Positions 1-7,375 of a stretch of DNA of 62,000 nt are shown here, piece after piece. Origin of the DNA: Symbiodinium natans (taxonomy: Eukaryota; Sar; Dinophyceae; Suessiales; Symbiodiniaceae); NCBI GenBank assembly GCA_905221605.1, contig CAJNDS010000060.1, positions 1 through 62,000 of the forward strand, read 5' to 3'. Both the position numbers and the translations under genes were made by a program. Every line of letters starts with the position of its first letter. The stretch's first letter is position 1. Below the pieces are notes generated by a model that worked only from the letters and a program-made list of their open reading frames with translations, searched no databases and was not told the origin of the DNA.

Positions 1-560
1 TCAAGGGTCCTTGCTCAATTCTCTTCGTCCAACGAGGGCGTAGAAGGGCATTGGACCGCGGGCGCTATCAGTCGCGGGAAGAATGCCAATGAGTGCAAGC
101 TGAAGGGTAGAGTTTTGGCGTTTATGGGTGAAGAGCACAAGGGCCCTGCAGTGGTTCTAGAGCTCGTTAGCCATAGCCCCATCCTGTGCATTTGGGACCA
201 TTCCTCAACCAAGGTCAAGGTCGAGTTTAAGGGCGGTGTTCCGTCTTTGAGCCTGATCGCGGAGGAGGACGAAATCGTCGTGAGCAGCTTGCGGTCGAGG
301 CAAGGGACGCGGCGAACATTTCGGAGTTCCGAGTCACGGGATCCCTTCGTACGGCGTGGTACGAGGGTCAGCGGCGCGATCCCTCATTGGCGGGCTCGAT
401 TCGCAAGCCAGAGCCGCCAATGGAGATATCCGGAGACGGGTTGCTTGAGCGCGAGGTGACCCTCAGGACGGGTCAAACCGTCGTTGTCCCAGTGGTTCCC
501 AACGGGGCTGCGGGCGCGAATGGGGTGACCTGGCGCCGCGCTTGCTACAATTCAGTCCAC
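1..560 (+). pseudogene. Retroelement polyprotein, region before the integrase
   Basis: Frame 1 is open from the first base to about 295. It reads through a segment containing VLAFMGEEHKGPAVV and VKVEFKGGVPSLSL and ends in an acidic EEDEIVVSS. The reading then passes to frame 3 (387-581), with WYEGQRRDP-, EISGDGLLE- and VTLRTGQTVVVPV-like text running into the first His of the integrase zinc-binding HHCC module. No protease active site (D-S/T-G) was seen. Two frameshifts, at about 295 and about 578, break the gene. The assignment rests on continuity with the integrase; the function of this part is unknown. Confidence 0.6.
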
Positions 561-561
561 T

Positions 562-1386
562 GTGGAGTCCTTGGGGCATAGGTCTGCTGAGGTTACCGTC
601 AAGCTGCTAGAGAGGGCAGTCTGGTGGCCCGACTTAGAGAAAGATGTGCGGACCTGGGTCGCCAAATGTCTCGCTTGCATTAAAGGCCGCTCTCGACCGA
701 CGAAGGTTGAAGCTCGTGCGGTCAAATGTGGCGCCGAGACATGCTGGCAGGAAGTCTGTGAAGGTCCGAACCGAGAGGACAGGGAGGGGCATAGGTACTC
801 GCTTACGTACTTCGATTGCCTCAGTCATGCTGTCCTCCTCGAGCCGATGAGGTCTCTGACTCATTCTGAAGTCAGGAGGGCGTTCGTGCGCTGTGTGCTT
901 CGCAGCAGGACGATCCCGAGCCTCATCAGGTCGGATAGAGGGCCAGAGTTCAAGAATGCGCTCATGGCAGAACTCAGCGCTATGCTTGGGACCGAGTGGC
1001 GGTTCAGCGCGCCCTTGAGGCCTTGTGAGTTGGGCGCAAACGAGCGAGTCCACCAAGAAGTTCAAAAGGTGCTGGGGGCGGTCGTCAGGCAAGTCGGCGC
1101 CTCCCTTTCCGAAGCTTGGTCGGATTGGCTCGTGGTGGCGGAGTACGTCATTGATAACACTCCGGGACCCCACGGGTATACCCCGAGGGACCTAGAGCGG
1201 AGCTGGTCGCTCGCTCTACCACTTGAAAAGGACGTCCTGCGAGACGCCTTGCAGTTCGAACCCATCTCTGATTGGGCTCGGAGCCAGTTTAAGCAGTTCT
1301 CGGAGCTAGCTGCTGCGGTCCGAGAGCACTGGACGCGGTCGGACGCGGTCTTCAGAAGCGCGGGCGAAACTTGCAAATCGCCATAG
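562..1386 (+). CDS. Retroelement integrase (zinc-binding part and DDE core)
   Basis: This inserts the element cDNA into chromosomes. The distal half of the HHCC zinc module is visible as CLAC (Cys36/Cys39 of this ORF). Its His partners lie across a 2-base frameshift near 578. The rve catalytic core has Asp85 in LTYFD, Asp125 in SDRGPEF and Glu161 in GANERVHQEV. The spacing from the second Asp to the Glu is exactly 35 residues, the D,D(35)E arrangement of retroviral and LTR-element integrases. The frame ends at a stop near 1384; the same protein continues in another frame as NRHRRTVDLKPGDRVVW. All three catalytic acids are intact, but the frameshifts make this copy non-functional. Confidence 0.88.
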   Translation: MESLGHRSAEVTVKLLERAVWWPDLEKDVRTWVAKCLACIKGRSRPTKVEARAVKCGAETCWQEVCEGPNREDREGHRYSLTYFDCLSHAVLLEPMRSLTHSEVRRAFVRCVLRSRTIPSLIRSDRGPEFKNALMAELSAMLGTEWRFSAPLRPCELGANERVHQEVQKVLGAVVRQVGASLSEAWSDWLVVAEYVIDNTPGPHGYTPRDLERSWSLALPLEKDVLRDALQFEPISDWARSQFKQFSELAAAVREHWTRSDAVFRSAGETCKSP

Positions 1387-2283
1387 GCGCACTGTGGACC
1401 TTAAGCCAGGAGACCGAGTGGTCTGGAACGCTCCGAGGGCCCGTTCAGAGGGGGCGGGCGTGTGCCTTGGAAACCGGGTCTGACCGGCCCCTGGCGCGTG
1501 TTGGAAGTCAAGGGCCACAGGCTCACCTTGGAGCCCGTGTCGATGGAGTCGGGGGGTACTTCTTGGGGTACTTCTTCCGCCCGGCGCGGCCCGATGGAGG
1601 CGCACGCGGAAGACTGCATTCTTGTTCCTGCGGATGCAGATGGCGCGGAATCCCGCGAGCCGGTCGTCTTTGAGGACGATGGAACCGGCGGGGACGGTTC
1701 GCCTCGCCCCAGCTTAGGGCAACAGGTTCAAGGCGACGCCAAGCAAGTGGAGTTCACGCTGACCAGGCGCGGGAGGGACTTCGTCCTCCGCCTTGGCGAC
1801 CGCATTGCCTATCGGGGTGTAGGTGGAGGCCCTAAGGTGTGCAGGTTAGGACGGGTCACGCAGGTAGATGCGGCCCGTGCGCAGGTCGGCGTGCACCGCT
1901 ATCTCCCCGACGCCAGCGGGGTTCGCGTCAAATGGCGGCTTGCATACATCGCCGAGGACGGTGCGCTCACGCTTTCAGAGGGGACTCGTCCGGCCCACGA
2001 AGCGGTTTCCGTCAGGGAGATCATTTCCAAGATCGACCTGAACCGCGACGGCGTGCTTGCTGCAGCCTCGGCCAGAAAGTTGGACAAGGGAGCGTACTCG
2101 TTGCAGGACAGGACGCTCGAGAGAGCGTCTCGCGCCAGCACGGGTGTGCTCTCGATCCGAGAGGCCCTCGCGGACCTCTTGGTCGCGGAACCCCGCGTGT
2201 TGCAGCCTAGGGCTTCCCAGAGTCGGGTGCTGTCGAGAGTTGGTTCCGGCAGTATTTCCTTGGAGGGGTTGCCGATGTCTTAG
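1375..2283 (+). CDS. Integrase C-terminal module and linker (frameshifted)
   Basis: After a frameshift near 1375 the sequence reads DLKPGDRVVWNAPRARS. After another near 1460 it continues WKPGLTGPWRVLEVKGHRLTLEP. A GDxVxW strand followed by GPW-V-V-G-L-LE is the pattern of the GPY/F or chromodomain-like C-terminal module of gypsy integrases, which binds DNA or RNA. From about 1600 the ORF is acidic, then has a segment with FVLRLGDRIAYRG and GVRVKWRLAYIAEDG, and an Arg/Ser-rich end stopping at 2281-2283. The later part is not recognised. The next reading frame resumes immediately as ADVLEVAWGD. Confidence 0.6.
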
Positions 2284-4028
2284 AGGTTGCTTGGGGTGAC
2301 GCGGTCGTTTCCGACGCGGCTAGGAGGCACGGGTACAGGGTTGTTCCAGCTTTTGTGCAAGGCAAGCAGGCCTACGGGATCACCTGGAACCTGGCCGCAG
2401 AAGGGCACTTAGAGGCAATTAGCGGCGCTGTTTCGCGCGCAGAGCCGAAGGTGCTCGTGATTGGGCTTGAGGGCAAGAATGTGCCCCGAGCCTTCCTTCA
2501 GCTAGTCGTCCGGTGTGCGCAGGAACGCACGCGCGCGGGCGCCCACGTCGCGCTGCATTTGCAGGCACAAAAAGGCGAGTGGGAACCCTGGCGGCTAGAG
2601 GAGTGGGGCGCCTTGTTTGGGACGCTCGCTGAGCCACGCTGGCCTTGGGCTTTCGTGCGGACTGACATATGCCAGTTCGCGCGGGCCAGTGGCCGCGGCA
2701 ACCTCGTTGAGAGCGGGGCCCTGTGGCTCGCCGATTTCAGCTTAGAATCGGTAGGTTTGAGGTGTAGTAGGCCGGATGCGTTAGGCGCAGTGCAGCACAA
2801 GCGCGTTGGGCGCGCGCAAGCCGACTACAACCTCATAGGGGCGGCTTTCTGCGCATCACTCCAGGACCTTGGTCTGAGGGGCGCGGAAGAGCTGTGCACC
2901 GCTGCAGTTGAAAGCTTTCCAGCCACTGCGGGTGCGGATGGCGCCGCGGCTGCACCACAGCCCTCTCCAGTCATTCCCCTCCCGGACGTGTGCTCGGGCG
3001 AGGACCTCACGCCAGCAGAGCGTGCGGAGCTGGATAAGGAGGTGGATAAGTACGCCGCTGAGAAGGAAGCGTTTTGGCGAACCAAGGCGGACGCCAAAGA
3101 CTGGGATTCCGTCCGGGCTGACCTTGAGGTCTATGCTCTTGCGGGCGAGAAGGTCGCGGAGGATCCTAGGCGCACCGAGGCCTATAGAGACCTCGTATGG
3201 TCGGGTTTGAAGATCGAGCCTGGACCAACCAGACCAGGGCTGACCGATGCTGACATCGCAGCCGTCAGGGAGGTCATACGGCGAAAGGCCGCTGGGTTCT
3301 GGGTGGAGGACACCACCAGGACCACGGTCAGGAAGTTCGCCCATGACTGCATCCCCACCGGGCCGCCGGTCTCGTCCCAGCCTCACAGTCTGAGGGGCGA
3401 GTCCGCGCAATGGGTCGACGACAAGCTTGAAGAAGAATGCAAGCGGGGTCAGTTGATCCGCGGCAGCTCGGCTTGGGGATCTGCGCCGTTTCCGACCAAG
3501 GAAATGCCCAGCTACAAGCGGCATAGGAAGCGACGCTTGGTGGTTGACTACCGCCGTGTGAATGCCCGAATTAAGCGCTCCACGTACTATTGTCGGCGGG
3601 GTAGCGATGTGCTCGCCGCCGCAGTAGGTTCGGTTTGGTATACCTTCGTGGATGCGGTTAGTGGGTTTAATCAAATTAGGAACACCAAGCGTGCTCGCGA
3701 GGTGTTGGCCATTGTGGCAAGATCAGGGAAATATCTCCCTGTCGGCCTCACCTTTGGCCCGATTAACGGCCCAGATGATTTCAACTTTGTGGTTGATAGG
3801 GCCTATGCCCCCGGCAGAGGTAGGCGCCTTAAGTATACTAAGGAGTGGATAGCCTACGTGGATGATCTTACTGTTAGGACGGGTAGGGTCATTGATGGGC
3901 AGTTTTTCACTGACGCCCAAGCCGAGGGGGCGGTGCGCGAAGCGTGCGCCAAAGGGGCAGTCGCAGCTCCGCAGAGCGCGTCGTCTGCTCTTGAGCGGTG
4001 CGCGCAACACCAAGCGCGCGAACCATGA
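2251..4028 (+). CDS. Gypsy-like reverse transcriptase with N-terminal methyltransferase-like region, 3' truncated
   Basis: The frame is open from about 2251; the first ATG-like start is at 2355. The N-terminal part (about 2260-2950) contains EVAWGDAVVSDAARRHGYRV, then a helix with GAHVALHLQAQKGEWEP, then RTDICQFA. This is the layout of a degenerate class-I-methyltransferase-like region seen between IN and RT in dinoflagellate elements (inference). RT boxes, numbered from base 2355: VDYRRVN (about 397), FVDAVSGFNQI (about 431, palm box A), GLTFGPINGPDDF (about 464, box B) and YVDD (501-504, bases 3855-3866, box C). The sequence degenerates within 30 residues of YVDD and stops at 4026-4028, so thumb and RNase H are missing. 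The active-site Asp residues are intact. Confidence 0.85.
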
Positions 4029-4614
4029 CGCGGCGCGCTCAGACCAGAATCACCCCACGCGCGTTCTGATGCTCAGGATGTTGGGGCTGTTCGGGTGTTT
4101 CTGTGTTCAGGGCGGGTGTTTTTGGGGCGGGCCGTTTCCCAGGTCGCCGGTCTGCGGGCAGAAGGATTTTTCGTCGTTCGTCGCGTGCAGCTTCGTTCCT
4201 CTGTCTCGCAGCCAGTGTTTTGCAAGCAGGCCTAGAGGTTCGGTCCAAGGTCGAAGCAGAAGCCTTAGAAGCCTTAGAGCCCAGACCTTAAGGAAACTCC
4301 CCAAAACCCCGCCGCAGCGGTTCAAGTGTGTTGTAGAACCTAGGGTAGGTAGTCCCTCCCCGCGTTCGTGCCTGTGCACTGCGCCCCGCTGCGGGTCGCG
4401 ACCAGACCGCGCGGGAGCGACCGATCGGTCGCCCGGACCTTCGTGGTCAACCACAAGGCCCCGCTGCGGGCCGTGCCCTGGCCGCGCGGGAGCGGCTGCC
4501 TACCACTACTGCACACCGGCCCCTTGCAGCGGGCCGTGTCCTGGCCGCTCAAGGGCGCGTCAGGTTTTCCTCGCCCATCGGAGGTCCAGCAAAGCCGCGG
4601 GCCTCAGTGCCGCG
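4029..4614 (+). other. Non-coding leader/LTR-like region of retroelement copy B
   Basis: This is a 586-base stretch without convincing coding sense between the truncated RT of copy A and the Tpt1 start of copy B. It is G+C-rich. Near its end it carries three near-copies of a GC motif built on GCGGGCCGTGNCCTGGCCGC (about 4388-4412, 4455-4482, 4525-4552). Frame 1 happens to be open through it, but the translation is Cys/Arg/Pro-rich and resembles nothing. Its position suggests the LTR, 5' leader or 5' UTR of copy B. No matching direct repeat was found after the other end of the copy (9348 on), so LTR status is unproven. Confidence 0.4.
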
Positions 4615-5370
4615 ATGGGTGGAGGAGGGTCGAAGGGCAGGGGCAAGAGCAAGAGTCCAGGCCCTAAGGGCCGAAAGGGCCCGCCCACGATCGACGACGT
4701 GCAGCGTATGCTAGTCCGATGCATGCGGCACGGCGAAGCTGGTTGTAGAGGCCGGTTCGCTCCGGGCGGCCTCTACCCGGTTGATGAGTTGATCGAACAA
4801 CTCGGCATCACCATCAACCAGTACAACCAGGCGGTCGCGCACGACGCCAACCAGCGGAAACCGAGGTTGGATACCTCGCACGCTGGCCACTTGCGTGCCT
4901 TCCAAGGCCACTCGGCCGATTGCGGCCATCCTATGGGATTCATGATGGAGGGCCTAAGTGAGACCGCCATCAACGATCTTATATATCGGTATGGCCCGGC
5001 CATGTGGCACGGCACGGACTTGCATGTCGTGCCGAGCCTGATTGAGAATGGCTTGATCCCCGGCGGCGGGCCGGGAGGCCGCCTCGGGGTGCACTACGTC
5101 CTAGGGCACTGCCCCACGCAGTGGGAGGACGGGAGACGCGGGTTCCGCCGCGGATCGACTTGCATAGTCGAGGTCCGGTTGGCGGTCCTGCGGGACGCCG
5201 GAGTGCCTATCTATGCGGGAGCAGATGGGGTGGCTCTCACTGGCCAGATTAGAGCCACCGGCATCTCCCGCATCTGGGCACTCCCCAAAGGCTCAGCTGT
5301 TTACTCCATCTTAATAGCTGACTTAGAAGTGGATCGGTTGATCCAGCATGTCGACCTAAGGAGTTTAGGC
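4615..5370 (+). CDS. Tpt1/KptA-like RNA 2'-phosphotransferase domain in a retroelement polyprotein
   Basis: Tpt1/KptA enzymes remove an internal RNA 2'-phosphate using NAD+, giving ADP-ribose 1''-2''-cyclic phosphate; they finish tRNA splicing in fungi and plants. The ATG at 4615 gives a Lys/Gly/Ser-rich tail (residues 1-25) and then the fold. The catalytic Arg-His pair is R38-H39 (CMRHGE), followed by YPVDELIEQLGI. R94 lies in LRAFQGHS. The NAD-binding box HGT is at 132-134, then IENGLIPGG and GGRLGVHY, and the final conserved Arg is in GFRRGSTCIVEVRL (178-179). The fold closes with GVALTGQIRATGISRIWALP. The family's R-H-R-R tetrad thus appears complete. About 30 extra residues lie between QGHS and HGT. 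The same frame stays open to 5766, but its sense is lost near 5350-5385. Confidence 0.85.
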
Positions 5371-6704
5371 GACACCAGTGCGGGCCCCCACCCGCCGTTG
5401 GGGCGAGGACCGAAACTGGGCACGGTCCAAGCGCCCAAGCTGCTGCGGCCAGCAGTGGCGCGGCGAGCTCCTCGACGGTTGTGCTGGCCCCTGCGGGCCG
5501 TGTCATGGCCGCGGGGGCCGCCCAACCTGTTACCCCTCCTAAGGCAGCGCCTAAGGCCAAAGGGCGTGCTTCAGGGGCTCCTAAGACTTCGATCTTTCCA
5601 GCGAAGCCCAAGGAGTATCCTAGGCGCAACATCCCTGGCCCCAATGCCCTCGAGGCCGAAGACTCGCTCGAGGAAGAGGCAGCCCAAGAAGCTGAAGGTG
5701 TCGAGGAAGATAGTTCCAGCTCGGATCTTCCCGACACGCGGGCGCCCCAAGCCGCGGTCAAGGTGAAGGAGGACGAAGAGCCCGCTGGTGGGGCCCAGGC
5801 CTGGAGCATAGAGGAAGGAGTCCTCGAACTTGGCCAATCGGTGGTCAGCACCGCGAAGGAGTACCTCGCGCGGTCCGAAGCTCTTCTGAGAGCGCAGAAA
5901 CTCCAGTCGAAAATACTGGAGGTGGCGGGAACCGCGATGGTGAAGTTAGAAAAGATCACCAAGCGTGAGGAGTCCCTCAAAACTCTGCGCTGTGGGGGAG
6001 AGAATCGGGCGGCCGGGGAAGGCGCCGACGGGGAAGAGGTGTCTGACGATGGTCAGGATGCCCCCGGGGGTGCGGGATCGAGCAGTTCCGCCATGCCTTC
6101 GAGAGGCGGGACCGTCCGGTCCGCCCCGGCCCCAGAGGTGCCTCGCCCTAATGCTGACGGCCACTATGGATGCTCAGCTCCTGGATGCGGGCTGGCCTTT
6201 GAGTCGCTGGTGCAATACCGCTTGCATCAGGCGGCCTGCCATGGCGCCTCTCTTCCGCCCAACCTGGGGATCAGCCCCTCCGCACCTCTTGACCCTTTTC
6301 GTCAAGACTGGCGGGGACGGTTGTTCCGCCGAGGAAAGGACGGTGGGTATGGGGAGGTGCCCATGCTCCGAGTGATTCGGTACCACAAAGCCAACGGGTA
6401 CGATCACTCGAAGGTCCCGCTCCTGAAGAGAGGGGACCGAATCCAGCTTGAGGACGGATCGCACCACATTTATGGTGGTAGTCATCCACCGGGGTGGCTT
6501 CGCGATGACCCCGAGCTGGATCCCGCTCCAGAGAGTAGCGGTGGAGGGTCCACGCCCAAGAGCGAGCCCACGGAGGAGGCCGAGCATGGACCTCCGCGGG
6601 AGGCCGCTCCGCGCGGGCGGGCCTCGAGCCGCCGACGAGCGACGTTCAGCAACGCCTTGCAGAGCGTCGTCGTTCCAAGCGGGATTACTCGCCAGACCTG
6701 GTGA
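5370..6704 (+). CDS. Retroelement polyprotein part with C2H2 zinc finger
   Basis: This frame takes over from the Tpt1 domain after a frameshift near 5340-5385. It begins with an Ala/Ser/Pro-rich linker containing SAQAAAASSGAASSS and LAPAGRVMAAGAAQP, then a Pro/Lys segment and a strongly acidic stretch. A helical part with EYLARSEALLRAQKLQSKI follows. Counting from 5481, a C2H2 finger has Cys231, Cys236, His249 and His254 in YGCSAPGCGLAFES...HQAACH. Downstream FRQDWRGRLFRRGKDGGYG and LKRGDRIQLEDGSHHIYGG look folded but are not recognised. The frame stops at 6702-6704; the polyprotein continues in another frame. A nucleic-acid-binding gag-like role is an inference. Confidence 0.6.
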   Translation, partial: RHQCGPPPAVGARTETGHGPSAQAAAASSGAASSSTVVLAPAGRVMAAGAAQPVTPPKAAPKAKGRASGAPKTSIFPAKPKEYPRRNIPGPNALEAEDSLEEEAAQEAEGVEEDSSSSDLPDTRAPQAAVKVKEDEEPAGGAQAWSIEEGVLELGQSVVSTAKEYLARSEALLRAQKLQSKILEVAGTAMVKLEKITKREESLKTLRCGGENRAAGEGADGEEVSDDGQDAPGGAGSSSSAMPSRGGTVRSAPAPEVPRPNADGHYGCSAPGCGLAFESLVQYRLHQAACHGASLPPNLGISPSAPLDPFRQDWRGRLFRRGKDGGYGEVPMLRVIRYHKANGYDHSKVPLLKRGDRIQLEDGSHHIYGGSHPPGWLRDDPELDPAPESSGGGSTPKSEPTEEAEHGPPREAAPRGRASSRRRATFSNALQSVVVPSGITRQTW

Positions 6705-7375
6705 CGCCTCTTGACGATCTCCATGCCCAGGAGATCGATTCCTTCTTCGCGGGCGACCCAGCCGCGGATAGCCTTGACGTCATTTTGATGCGCGCCGAGG
6801 TTCGCACTGAGTCCCACCTCAACGTTGGCCGGGAGCAAGAAGAGCCCCTGGTCAAGGAGGAACAGGAGGAGGAAGCTGAGGTTGTCAAGGACGAGGAGGT
6901 CTCGGTTGAGATGGAGGCAGGCACCGCGGATGAGGCGGACGATGTCGCCCTCCCAGCCAACCGAGCCTACGTCGAAGGCCGCTTTTACCCCTACGGCAGC
7001 TGGCGGTGCTTCTTCTGCGAAGCCATCAACCCGGTTACCGAGGACCAGTGCCTCACCACGCACGCGGGCGGCCCGAAAGCGGGCGCCCCGTGCGACGGCC
7101 GATGGATCAACGGGATCGACATCGGGTGGTGGGAGGTAGACCCTCAAACCGCGCCCGAGCAATGGAGGCGGAGGTTTTCTGCCGAAGCGCTTGAAGACCA
7201 ACAAGCGCGGGCGGATGCCGCGAGGCTTCTCAGCGACGAGGAACTCGCTGAAGCCCTCCAGGCGGCCGAGGAGGCGCAGGCGGCCGAGCGCGCCAAGAAG
7301 CGAGAGCGGCGCCAGGCGGAGAAGGCGGAGCGCGATGATCACATCAACGAAGCGCTCCGCATTGCAGTGCTATGA
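6620..7375 (+). CDS. Retroelement polyprotein part with RanBP2-like zinc finger and helical tail
   Basis: The protein continues in frame 2, with QQRLAERRRSKRDYSPDLVT joining the previous segment. An acidic Glu/Val region follows, then GSWRCFFCEAINPVTEDQC (about 6998-7054). Its W-x-C-x2-C-x3-N-x6-C pattern matches a RanBP2-type zinc finger, with His in place of the fourth Cys. The C-terminal part is a long Ala/Glu/Arg helix (EALQAAEEAQAAERAKKRER) that probably forms a coiled coil. It stops at 7373-7375, overlapping the next frame, which continues EWNLSFRQLCFRC. Function unknown; RNA or protein binding would be typical for such fingers. Confidence 0.55.
   Translation, partial: GLEPPTSDVQQRLAERRRSKRDYSPDLVTPLDDLHAQEIDSFFAGDPAADSLDVILMRAEVRTESHLNVGREQEEPLVKEEQEEEAEVVKDEEVSVEMEAGTADEADDVALPANRAYVEGRFYPYGSWRCFFCEAINPVTEDQCLTTHAGGPKAGAPCDGRWINGIDIGWWEVDPQTAPEQWRRRFSAEALEDQQARADAARLLSDEELAEALQAAEEAQAAERAKKRERRQAEKAERDDHINEALRIAVL

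Larger units (their letters stand above)
1..4030 (+). mobile_element. LTR-type retroelement, partial copy A (IN-RT part)
   Basis: This is one coding block in the order integrase, linker, methyltransferase-like region, reverse transcriptase. It enters the window already open at base 1 and stops just after the RT YVDD box, so both ends are missing. The reading frame changes at about 295, 578, 1375, 1460 and 2250-2280, so the copy is decayed. The RT boxes resemble Ty3/gypsy, yet the integrase lies upstream as in Ty1/copia. That order is known from Gmr1-like elements. No RNase H domain remains. Copy B begins directly downstream in the same orientation. Confidence 0.85.
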
